Source of the DNA: an uncultured Brevundimonas sp.
GTDB lineage: Bacteria; Pseudomonadota; Alphaproteobacteria; Caulobacterales; Caulobacteraceae
Assembly (NCBI RefSeq): GCF_943913055.1
Contig: NZ_CALTWS010000055.1
Span: 1-13,400, forward strand
Direction of reading: 5' to 3'
Length of the DNA: 13,400 nucleotides
Shown here in pieces: positions 7,394-13,400 of the stretch (positions are counted from its first letter, which is position 1; every line of letters starts with the position of its first letter). A model generated the notes under the pieces. The model was not told where the DNA came from and made no database searches. It saw nothing but the letters and a program-made list of their open reading frames with translations. Position numbers and translations under genes: made by a program.

Positions 7394-7398
7394 GACTC
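7394..7398. promoter_or_regulatory. GANTC methylation site (GACTC)
   Basis: One of two GANTC sites in the divergent region upstream of podJ. In Caulobacterales, CcrM methylates GANTC and GcrA acts at methylated promoters. A single site is common by chance, so this matters only with the other elements nearby. Confidence 0.35.
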
Positions 7399-7504
7399 CT
7401 TGCCGGACCGTTAATCTTTACGGCGCATTAACCGCATCAGCGCGAGAAATCGTCTGCGTGCGGCGGTGTCCACAGGAAGTTCGTGACGACGCAACATCTA
7501 GCGG

Positions 7505-7520
7505 TTAACCACGCATTTAC
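7505..7520 (+). promoter_or_regulatory. Candidate CtrA binding site upstream of podJ
   Basis: TTAA-CCACGCA-TTTAC differs by one base from the CtrA consensus TTAA-N7-TTAAC, and its left half reads GTTAACCA like a CtrA half-site. It ends 51 bases before the podJ start. Two more TTAA half-sites lie at 7411-7414 and 7428-7431, the second reading TTAACC. Three TTAA words in a roughly 220-base stretch of GC-rich DNA is more than composition predicts. The match is visible; binding is inferred. Confidence 0.5.
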
Positions 7521-7565
7521 ACCCACGATCTGGACGATTAGCGTTCGACGTGAAGGTGGGGAGAC

Positions 7566-7570
7566 GAATC
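7566..7570. promoter_or_regulatory. GANTC methylation site (GAATC) at the podJ start
   Basis: GAATC ends one base before the GTG start codon of podJ. Together with the site at 7394 it could make podJ expression sensitive to CcrM methylation state and GcrA, as for other cell-cycle genes in this order. Confidence 0.35.
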
Positions 7571-7571
7571 A

Positions 7572-10469
7572 GTGAGCGCAGCGGCGCCTTGGAGCGTGAA
7601 GGGGATCGAACCCAAGGCCCGTGAGATCGCCAAGGACCTGGCGCGTCGCTCGGGCATGACCCTGGGCGAATGGTTGAACACCATGATTCTGGAGGATGGC
7701 GACGACGACGATGGCGTTGTGCCGCTGGCCCGCCGTCCGCATGTTTCCGACACCTATGAGCGCCGTGGGCGCAGCCGACGCCTGGATGACGCCTATGGGT
7801 CGGGCGACGAAGGCTGGCAGCGCCTGGGAGCGTCCATCGACGCCATCGCCGCGCGTCTGGAAGCGGCAGAGCGTCGCTCGACCGTGGCCATTCAGGGGGT
7901 GGATCAGGCGGTCAGTGGCCTGGTGCGCCGGCTCGACGGGCAAGACGCGACCGGCAAGACTTATGCCCGCCGCATCGACGACATCGCCGAGGAGTTGCGC
8001 GAGGGCCATCGTCGCCTGCGCAAGTTCGAACAGGAAGTCGGGCCTCAAACGGCCGACGCCTTCGGCAAGATCGAGGCCTCGGTCGGGGCCATCACCGGTC
8101 GTCTGTATGATATCGAAGAGCGTCAGCGCGCGGGGACCGAAGATCTGCGTCGGCGCATGGAGGCCATAGAGAAGGCTGCAGGGCCCGGCGTGGGCACTGA
8201 TCTGCTGGCCCAGGTCGGGGCGCGGCTGGACGAAGCCCAGGCCCGCACGACCGAGGCTTTGCGTGGGCTGGAACGCTCCTTCGCCGGCCTGGACCAGCGC
8301 ATGCGTGCGGCCGAGGGGCGGGTCGAGCCAGAAGGCGCACGAGAGGCTGCCCGCTTCGAGAAGCTGGCCGAAACCCTGACTCGTCAGGTCGAGGCCAGCC
8401 GTTCGGAGATGATGAGACGGCTTGATACCGCCGAGACCGAAGGCCGGATCGACCGGATCGAACGCGCCGTCCAGGCCATCGGCGATCAGGTCAAGGCGTC
8501 CGAGGAACGCGCCGCTCGCGCTGTCGAGGCCATGGGCCGCGAAGTCCTGAAGATCGCCCAGAACCTGAACGGCCGGGTTGAGGCCGTCGAGACCGAGGGA
8601 GCCGGTCGTCTGGACCGGATCGTCGAGGCCGCCAGCCAAGCCGCGACCCGCAAGGTCGAGGCTGAGATGGGCGAGCTGTCGCATGCCCTGACCCAGACCC
8701 TGACACAATCGCTGGACCAGCGGGTCGAGCGCCGCCTGACGGCGTCGGACGATCGTCATGCGCTGGCCCTGGAAACCCTGGGCAGCGAGATCACGCGCAT
8801 CTCGGACCGCCTCAGCGAGCGTATCGCCCAGTCCGAGCGCCGCTCAGCCCAGGCCCTGGACGACATCGGCCAGCGGCTGAGCGAAAGCTCGGGCCGGATC
8901 GAGCAGCGCTATGACCGTGCCTCCGGCGAACTGGCCGAACGCATGCGCCAGTCCGAAGAGCGTACGGCGGCCCTGCTGAGCGAGGCGCGCGACACGCTGC
9001 TGCGTCGTGTCGAGCCCAAGCCGGCGGTGGCGGCCCCGGTCTATCAAGCCGAGCCTGACTGGCGCACAGCCGCGTATCCCGGAGCCAGCTTCCCGGACGC
9101 GGCCTTCCCGGACTCCGATTTCGGCAAGGCGGATTTCGGCGGCGTAGAATCGCCTTTTGCCGATCCGATGTTCGAGGATGCGGCCCCGGCGGCGCAGACC
9201 GCCTGGACCGATGACGTCGTCGAGGCGGAGGTCCCGGCCTCGATCGCTGCCGAGCCTGAGTTCGACGAGCTTGTCGCGCCGACGACCGGTGCAGCAGCCG
9301 CCATGGTGTCGGACGATCTTCTGGACGCCGTCCTGCACGGTCCTTTGTCGCAAGACCGCGATGAAGCCCTGGAGACCGAGGCCGATCAGGTTGCCGAAGC
9401 CGAACCTCCGGTCGTGCCGACATTTGAGAGCGCACCTGCACCGCGACCGGCATCGACGCCCTTCGGCCAAGGCTTTGGCGGAGCCGATGTGTCGGACGCC
9501 CTGGCCGCGACCGCGCCTGATATTCTTGACGACGACGTCGACGACTTCGGTACGGATTTCGACGCCGGGACTGAATTCGTCAGCGACCGGACGGTCCGGT
9601 CGTCGGACACGCGCCAGACCATCGACGCGGCCCGTGCCGCCATGGCCCCGGCAGAATCGGACGCGCCGCGTTCCGCCTTCGGGCTGAAGCGCGGTGGCAA
9701 GTCCAGGCTCCAGGAGCGGATGGACAAGCAGTCGGGCGGAACGGTGCGCAAGGCTTTGGGTGCGTCGGCACTGGCTGCGACCCTGACCGTGGCGGGCGTG
9801 GTCGCCTACGGCCAGATGACGGGCAACGGCATCGCCATTCCCGGTCTGGACCGGTTCGCCGGCGGCGGCGAGACCGTAACGCCGACGGCGGCCCTGGCCA
9901 TGACGCCTGCCGCACCTTCGGAGGCCGATCTGGCACGCGGTGAGGCGCTGTATGGAGAAGCCATAGCCAAGCTTGATGCCGACGATACGACAGGGGTCGA
10001 GACGCTGAAGCAGGCGGCGGACCTGGGCTATGGCCAGGCGCAGTTGCATCTGGCGGGTCTGTATCAGGACGGCGGCAAGGGTGTGGACGTCAATCCGGTC
10101 GAGGCGCGTCGCTGGGCCAAGCGTGCGGCCGAGAGTGGCGATCCCCGGGGCATGCACGCCTACGGCATGTACCTGTACGAAGGTCTGGGTGGAAACCAGG
10201 ACGGGCCCGGTGCGCTCAACTGGCTGACCCGCGCGGCCGAAAAGGGGCTGGTGGACAGCCAATACAATGTGGCCAAGCTGTACGAAACGGGCGAGCAAGG
10301 GATCGGCCAGGATCTGTCGCAGGCCTACAAGTGGTATTTGATCGCGGCCCGAGCCGGCGACGGCGATGCCCAGGCGGCGGTCGAGCGGCTGCGCACCGCG
10401 GTTCCCATCGAACTGCGAGGCCAGGCGCGTGCCGAAGCCGAAAAGTTTCAGGTCGAGCCGCTGAGCTGA
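7572..10469 (+). CDS. podJ: PodJ-type polar organizing protein with Sel1 repeats
   Basis: A 965-residue bitopic inner-membrane protein matching PodJ, the Caulobacter localization factor that organizes the flagellar/new pole and recruits the kinase-phosphatase PleC and pilus assembly factors. Domains in order: a conserved N-terminal segment at about 6-40 (PWSVKGIEPKAREIA then SGMTLGEWLN); long coiled coil about 80-480, with diverged copies of a unit of the SEERxxxA type; an acidic, Pro/Ala-rich disordered linker about 490-700; a basic juxtamembrane stretch; one membrane helix about 728-746; a periplasmic linker; and three Sel1 repeats at about 821-856, 857-892 and 893-929, with a partial one before. 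It stops 36 residues after the last repeat. It starts at GTG, with GGTGGGGA about 9 bases upstream. C. crescentus PodJ is about 974 residues with the same order. The region upstream carries CtrA-like and GANTC elements. A related Sel1 coiled-coil protein is the only real alternative. Confidence 0.82.
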   Translation: MSAAAPWSVKGIEPKAREIAKDLARRSGMTLGEWLNTMILEDGDDDDGVVPLARRPHVSDTYERRGRSRRLDDAYGSGDEGWQRLGASIDAIAARLEAAERRSTVAIQGVDQAVSGLVRRLDGQDATGKTYARRIDDIAEELREGHRRLRKFEQEVGPQTADAFGKIEASVGAITGRLYDIEERQRAGTEDLRRRMEAIEKAAGPGVGTDLLAQVGARLDEAQARTTEALRGLERSFAGLDQRMRAAEGRVEPEGAREAARFEKLAETLTRQVEASRSEMMRRLDTAETEGRIDRIERAVQAIGDQVKASEERAARAVEAMGREVLKIAQNLNGRVEAVETEGAGRLDRIVEAASQAATRKVEAEMGELSHALTQTLTQSLDQRVERRLTASDDRHALALETLGSEITRISDRLSERIAQSERRSAQALDDIGQRLSESSGRIEQRYDRASGELAERMRQSEERTAALLSEARDTLLRRVEPKPAVAAPVYQAEPDWRTAAYPGASFPDAAFPDSDFGKADFGGVESPFADPMFEDAAPAAQTAWTDDVVEAEVPASIAAEPEFDELVAPTTGAAAAMVSDDLLDAVLHGPLSQDRDEALETEADQVAEAEPPVVPTFESAPAPRPASTPFGQGFGGADVSDALAATAPDILDDDVDDFGTDFDAGTEFVSDRTVRSSDTRQTIDAARAAMAPAESDAPRSAFGLKRGGKSRLQERMDKQSGGTVRKALGASALAATLTVAGVVAYGQMTGNGIAIPGLDRFAGGGETVTPTAALAMTPAAPSEADLARGEALYGEAIAKLDADDTTGVETLKQAADLGYGQAQLHLAGLYQDGGKGVDVNPVEARRWAKRAAESGDPRGMHAYGMYLYEGLGGNQDGPGALNWLTRAAEKGLVDSQYNVAKLYETGEQGIGQDLSQAYKWYLIAARAGDGDAQAAVERLRTAVPIELRGQARAEAEKFQVEPLS

Positions 10470-10575
10470 GTTTGGACCGATCTTTGCGGCGCGGCGGGTG
10501 GCGGTAAACATCTGACGCGTCTATGCGTTTGAGACCTTCACCGTCGCTTTCGGGCGTTTGATTTCCGTTCCAGCC

Positions 10576-10580
10576 GAAGG
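10576..10580 (+). promoter_or_regulatory. Ribosome binding site deciding the TTG start of the permease gene
   Basis: GAAGG lies 8 bases before the TTG at 10589. No in-frame ATG lies closer than well inside the first membrane span, so this TTG gives the complete N-terminus MDIYLPIAEVSVNW before the first helix. Confidence 0.65.
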
Positions 10581-10588
10581 CGCGTCCT

Positions 10589-11509
10589 TTGGATATCTAT
10601 CTGCCGATCGCCGAGGTTTCGGTGAACTGGCCGTTCCTGGTTCTGCTGGGGGCGATGGTCGGTTTCGTGTCCGGGCTGTTCGGCATCGGCGGGGGCTTTC
10701 TGATGGCCCCCATCCTGATCTTCCTGGGCATTCCCCCTGCCGTGGCCGTTGCCAGCCAGGCCAGTCACGTGGTCGCCTCCTCTACCTCCGGTGTCATCAA
10801 CTACGCCGGCAAAAAGGCCATCGACTTCAAGATCGGCAGCGTCATGGCGGTCGGCGGCGTCCTGGGGGCCCTCCTTGGGGTCGAACTGTTCCGCTATCTG
10901 CGTCTGCTGGGACAGGCGGACTTGGCGGTTGCCCTTTCCTATCTGCTGTTCCTCGGCGCCATCGGGCTGATGATGCTCTACGAAAGCCTGGGAGCCATCC
11001 TGCGCCGGGTGCGCGGCGAGGTGTTGCCGCACAAGGAGCGCCGCCGTCCGCTGTGGCTGTACGGGCTGCCGCTGAAGATGCGGTTTCCGCGCTCTGGCCT
11101 CTACATCAGTGCCATTCCGCCGCTGGGTCTGGGCCTGCTGGTGGGCATTCTGTCGGCCATCATGGGCGTGGGGGGCGGCTTCATCCTGGTGCCGGCCATG
11201 CTTTACGTCCTGCGCATGCGCGCCAGCGTGGTGGTGGGGACCAGCCTTTTCCAGATCATCGTCACGACCGCCATGACCACGGTGCTTCAGGCCGGGCGGA
11301 ACCAGACGGTGGATGTGGTGCTGTCGACGATCCTGTTGCTGGGCGGGGTCGTGGGGGCCCAGTATGGCGCGCGCTGGTCGGGCAAGTTCCGGGCCGAAGA
11401 GCTGCGGGCGGTGCTGGGTCTGATCGTCCTGCTGGTCGGCATCCAGATGGGTCTGGAGCTGTTCGTGCGACCCAGCGATCTGTTCGCCTTTGCCCCCGGC
11501 GTAAACTGA
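10589..11509 (+). CDS. TauE/SafE (TSUP) family membrane transporter
   Basis: A 306-residue inner-membrane protein of the sulfite exporter TauE/SafE family, whose characterised members move sulfite, sulfoacetate or other small organosulfur or carboxylate anions. About eight helices can be placed, near 14-33, 41-58, 84-102, 112-136, 172-192, 216-234, 244-263 and 272-292. The family's internal duplication is plain: GLFGIGGGFLMAP at 29-41 is matched by AIMGVGGGFILVP at 190-202. A charged cytoplasmic loop (about 137-168, with RRVRGE and KERRR) separates the halves. It starts at TTG. The next gene begins 10 bases after its stop and belongs to a family found beside such permeases in alphaproteobacteria, so they probably form one operon. 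The substrate cannot be read from the sequence. Confidence 0.9.
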   Translation: MDIYLPIAEVSVNWPFLVLLGAMVGFVSGLFGIGGGFLMAPILIFLGIPPAVAVASQASHVVASSTSGVINYAGKKAIDFKIGSVMAVGGVLGALLGVELFRYLRLLGQADLAVALSYLLFLGAIGLMMLYESLGAILRRVRGEVLPHKERRRPLWLYGLPLKMRFPRSGLYISAIPPLGLGLLVGILSAIMGVGGGFILVPAMLYVLRMRASVVVGTSLFQIIVTTAMTTVLQAGRNQTVDVVLSTILLLGGVVGAQYGARWSGKFRAEELRAVLGLIVLLVGIQMGLELFVRPSDLFAFAPGVN

Positions 11510-11515
11510 GGAGGG
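11509..11515 (+). promoter_or_regulatory. Ribosome binding site deciding the ATG start of the Alph_Pro_TM gene
   Basis: The AGGAGG core at 11509-11514 (followed by G) overlaps the permease stop codon. It is 5 bases from the ATG at 11520 and only 2 from the GTG at 11517, so the ATG is favoured. An in-frame TAA at 11502-11504 rules out any longer start. Confidence 0.75.
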
Positions 11516-11519
11516 TGTG

Positions 11520-12326
11520 ATGATCCAACTGCCGCCACCCCCGCCCGCCGTCGAAGCGCCTGCGCCGGCTCCCTCGGTCGCGACGACCGATCAGGTTCGC
11601 GTCGCCGCCGCCCTGACCAATGCCGAGGTGCGGGTCGATTCCAGCTTCCGGGGCGCGTCGATCGTCCTTTACGGCGCGGTGTTCAACCCGACGTACAAGC
11701 CGGCCGATGTCGTGGTTGTGGTGCGGGGCCCGGACGGTCCGGTCCGTCTGGTCAAGAAGACCCGCAATACCGGCGTGTGGCTGAACAGCCGTCCCGTGCT
11801 GTTCGAAGGCGCGCCCGGCTTCTACATGACGGCGACAAGCCGCCCCCTGTCCGACATTGCCGACTTTGGGCAGCTGCGCCGCGAGGGCATCGGTCTCGAC
11901 CACCTGCGCATCAATGCGCCGGAGGAGAGCCGAACCGTCACCCGCTATGGTGTTCGTGACGTGGTCGTCAGCCGCCTGGGCGAGGACTATCTGGATTGGC
12001 GCAGGGCCGTGATCCGCCTGAGGGAAGAGGCGGCGCTCTACAACACCGATCCGACCGGGGTCACATTCGTGGATCGCGGCCTGTTCCGGGCCCAGATCGA
12101 ACTGCCCGCCGTCGCCCCCACAGGCCAGTACGAGGCCGAGGTCTGGCTGTTCCAAGACGGCCAGCCGGTCAGCGCGACCGAGCTGGAACTGACCGTGGAG
12201 AAGGTCGGCATCGAGCGGGACATCTACGAGTTTTCGCAGAACCGGCCCTGGACCTATGGGATCCTGTGCGTCCTGCTGGCCGCGTTCACGGGCTGGGCGG
12301 CTAGCCGGGTGTTCAAGCGTGACTGA
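11520..12326 (+). CDS. Alph_Pro_TM (TIGR02186-type) membrane-anchored protein
   Basis: A 268-residue protein matching the putative transmembrane family Alph_Pro_TM, known mainly from alphaproteobacteria and commonly next to TauE/SafE permeases. Family-like features: an early strand pattern VDSSFRGASIVLYGAV, the VVVVRGPDGPVRLVKKTRNTGVW segment, the GFYMTATSRPLSDIA stretch, and a C-terminal membrane helix at about 246-264 followed by FKRD. Homologues normally have an N-terminal signal peptide placing the main domain in the periplasm. Here the N-terminus is Pro/Ala-rich (MIQLPPPPPAVEAPAPAP) with no hydrophobic stretch, and an in-frame stop just upstream prevents extension. It is translated from the permease mRNA 10 bases after that stop. 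Its own stop abuts the hisC stop. The role is unknown; a permease partner is a reasonable inference. Confidence 0.87.
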   Translation: MIQLPPPPPAVEAPAPAPSVATTDQVRVAAALTNAEVRVDSSFRGASIVLYGAVFNPTYKPADVVVVVRGPDGPVRLVKKTRNTGVWLNSRPVLFEGAPGFYMTATSRPLSDIADFGQLRREGIGLDHLRINAPEESRTVTRYGVRDVVVSRLGEDYLDWRRAVIRLREEAALYNTDPTGVTFVDRGLFRAQIELPAVAPTGQYEAEVWLFQDGQPVSATELELTVEKVGIERDIYEFSQNRPWTYGILCVLLAAFTGWAASRVFKRD

Positions 12327-13400
12327 TCACCCTGCCGCGAACTCGCTCAGTGCATCGATGACCGCCCGGTTCTGGTCCTCGGTGCCGATGGTGATGCGTA
12401 GACAGTCGGGCAGGCCGTAGCCGCCGACGGCGCGGACGATGATGCCCTTGCTGTTCACATAATCGTTGGCGCCTGCGGCCTGGGCGGCGTCCTTGAAGCG
12501 GACCAGCACGAAGTTGCCCGCCGAGGGGAAGACCTCGAAGCCGAAGCCCTTGATGGCCTGCGTCAGGCGGGGCCGCCAGGTCTCGACCAGATCGCGCGAG
12601 GCCTGCTGGTGCGCCTCGTCGCCGATGGCGGCGGTGGCGGCGTCCAGACCAGGAACAGAAACATTGAACGGCAGACGGATGCGGTCGATCGCCTCGCAGA
12701 TCGCCAGCGGCGCATAGCCGAAGCCGATGCGCAGGCCGCCCAGGCCGTGGATTTTGGAAAAGGTGCGGGTGACCACGATGTTGGTCGCGTCGCGGGCCAG
12801 GCCGAAGCTAGTTTTCCAGTCGGGTGCCGTGACGAACTCGGCATAGGCTTCGTCCACGACCAGAATGACATCGGCGGGCAGGCCTTCGTGCAGGCGGCGG
12901 ATTTCCTCGGCAGTGTTGTAACTGCCGGTCGGATTGGCCGGGCTGGAGACATAGACGATGCGGGTGCGGTCATCGACCTGGGCCAGCAAAGCCTCGGGCG
13001 TCGCCTTGAACTCGGGCTCGGGGGCCAGCTTGACCTGGGCCTGATTGGCCAGTGCGCTGATGCGGTAGGCTAGGAAGCCGTACTGACCACTGACGATATT
13101 GTCCCCGGCGGTCAGATAGGTCTGGTTCAGAAGGGCGAAGACCTCGTCCGAGCCGTTGCCGAAGATCAGCCGCTCGGGCTCCAGACCGTGATGTCCGGCA
13201 ACCGCCTCGCGCAGCTTTCCGGCCCGACCATCGGGATACAGGTGGATGTTCTTCAGTGCGGCCTCATAGGCGGCGCGGGCCTGTTCGCCAGCCCCCAGAG
13301 CATTCTCGTTGGACGACAGCTTCATCGGCTCGGCGACGCCGGCGATGGCGGACTTGCCGCCCACATAGGGGGCGATGTCGAGGATGCCGGGCTTGGGGGC
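12327..13400 (-). CDS. hisC: Histidinol-phosphate aminotransferase (5' end beyond window)
   Basis: PLP-dependent class I/II aminotransferase of histidine synthesis that converts imidazole-acetol phosphate and glutamate to histidinol phosphate. Many members also transaminate aromatic precursors. The frame is open to the right edge and encodes PKPGILDIAPYVGGKS near it, the usual HisC start region, so only a few N-terminal residues are missing; the GTG at 13364 is not the real start. Motifs: KLSSNENALG, LIFGNGSDEVFALL (phosphate binding), SSPANPTG (cofactor Asn), VVDEAYAEF (Asp to the pyridine nitrogen), TRTFSKIHGLGGLRIGFG with Schiff-base Lys encoded at 12753-12755, and LRITIGTEDQN near the C-terminus. 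The C-terminus is complete. Its TGA abuts the TGA of the convergent Alph_Pro_TM gene with no base between, and no terminator is visible. The family assignment is secure; exclusive histidine use is less so, because HisC and aromatic aminotransferases overlap. Confidence 0.93.
   Translation of the reverse strand, partial: APKPGILDIAPYVGGKSAIAGVAEPMKLSSNENALGAGEQARAAYEAALKNIHLYPDGRAGKLREAVAGHHGLEPERLIFGNGSDEVFALLNQTYLTAGDNIVSGQYGFLAYRISALANQAQVKLAPEPEFKATPEALLAQVDDRTRIVYVSSPANPTGSYNTAEEIRRLHEGLPADVILVVDEAYAEFVTAPDWKTSFGLARDATNIVVTRTFSKIHGLGGLRIGFGYAPLAICEAIDRIRLPFNVSVPGLDAATAAIGDEAHQQASRDLVETWRPRLTQAIKGFGFEVFPSAGNFVLVRFKDAAQAAGANDYVNSKGIIVRAVGGYGLPDCLRITIGTEDQNRAVIDALSEFAAG

Noticed and set aside
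7466..7474. DnaA-box-like GTGTCCACA upstream of podJ
   Set aside because: Two mismatches to TTATCCACA and a single copy; not enough to call a DnaA site.
7569..10511. Two long minus-strand ORFs (396 and 555 residues) antisense to podJ
   Set aside because: They mirror the high third-position GC of podJ; no ribosome binding site, motif or sensible composition supports them.
10558..11520. 320-residue plus-strand ORF in another frame over the permease gene
   Set aside because: The frame at 10589 gives eight membrane helices and duplicated TSUP motifs; this one gives a Gly/Arg/Pro-rich shadow.

Overview
The window is GC-rich bacterial chromosome, most likely from the Caulobacterales (a Brevundimonas- or Caulobacter-like alphaproteobacterium). 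The clearest clue is a complete PodJ-type polar organizer: an N-terminal segment of the SGMTLGEW type, a long coiled coil, an acidic disordered linker, one membrane span and C-terminal Sel1 repeats. It sits behind a promoter region with CtrA-like TTAA elements and GANTC methylation sites. An Alph_Pro_TM protein paired with a TauE/SafE-type transporter is also typical of alphaproteobacteria. The genus is an inference.

Layout. 1-2055: 3' part of infB (IF-2), closed by a strong intrinsic terminator. 2121-2633 (+): small secreted protein, convergent with 2654-3058 (-), a four-span membrane protein; a shared hairpin lies between them. 3271-4467 (+): argD. 4477-5466 (-): lipoprotein of unknown function. 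5629-6543 (+): argF. 6568-7071 (-): pyridoxamine-5'-phosphate-oxidase-like flavoprotein. 7146-7352 (-): very small two-span membrane protein. 7353-7571: divergent regulatory region. 7572-10469 (+): podJ. 10589-11509 and 11520-12326 (+): TauE/SafE-family permease and Alph_Pro_TM membrane protein, a two-gene operon. 12327-13400 (-): hisC, cut by the right edge.

How the genes fit together. argD and argF act at nearby steps of arginine synthesis (N-acetylornithine aminotransferase; ornithine to citrulline) and are commonly adjacent in alphaproteobacteria. Here an antisense lipoprotein gene lies between them, so argF must have its own promoter. The permease and Alph_Pro_TM genes are 10 bases apart and probably act together at the inner membrane. 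infB, argD, argF and hisC are housekeeping genes. podJ ties the region to polar development and the cell cycle.

No gene-free stretch exceeds 300 bases; the longest are 3059-3270 and 7353-7571. I see no tRNA, rRNA, CRISPR array, insertion sequence or prophage. Nothing here is convincingly an undescribed system. The best leads are the podJ control region, the internal repeats of PodJ, and the missing signal peptide on the Alph_Pro_TM protein.
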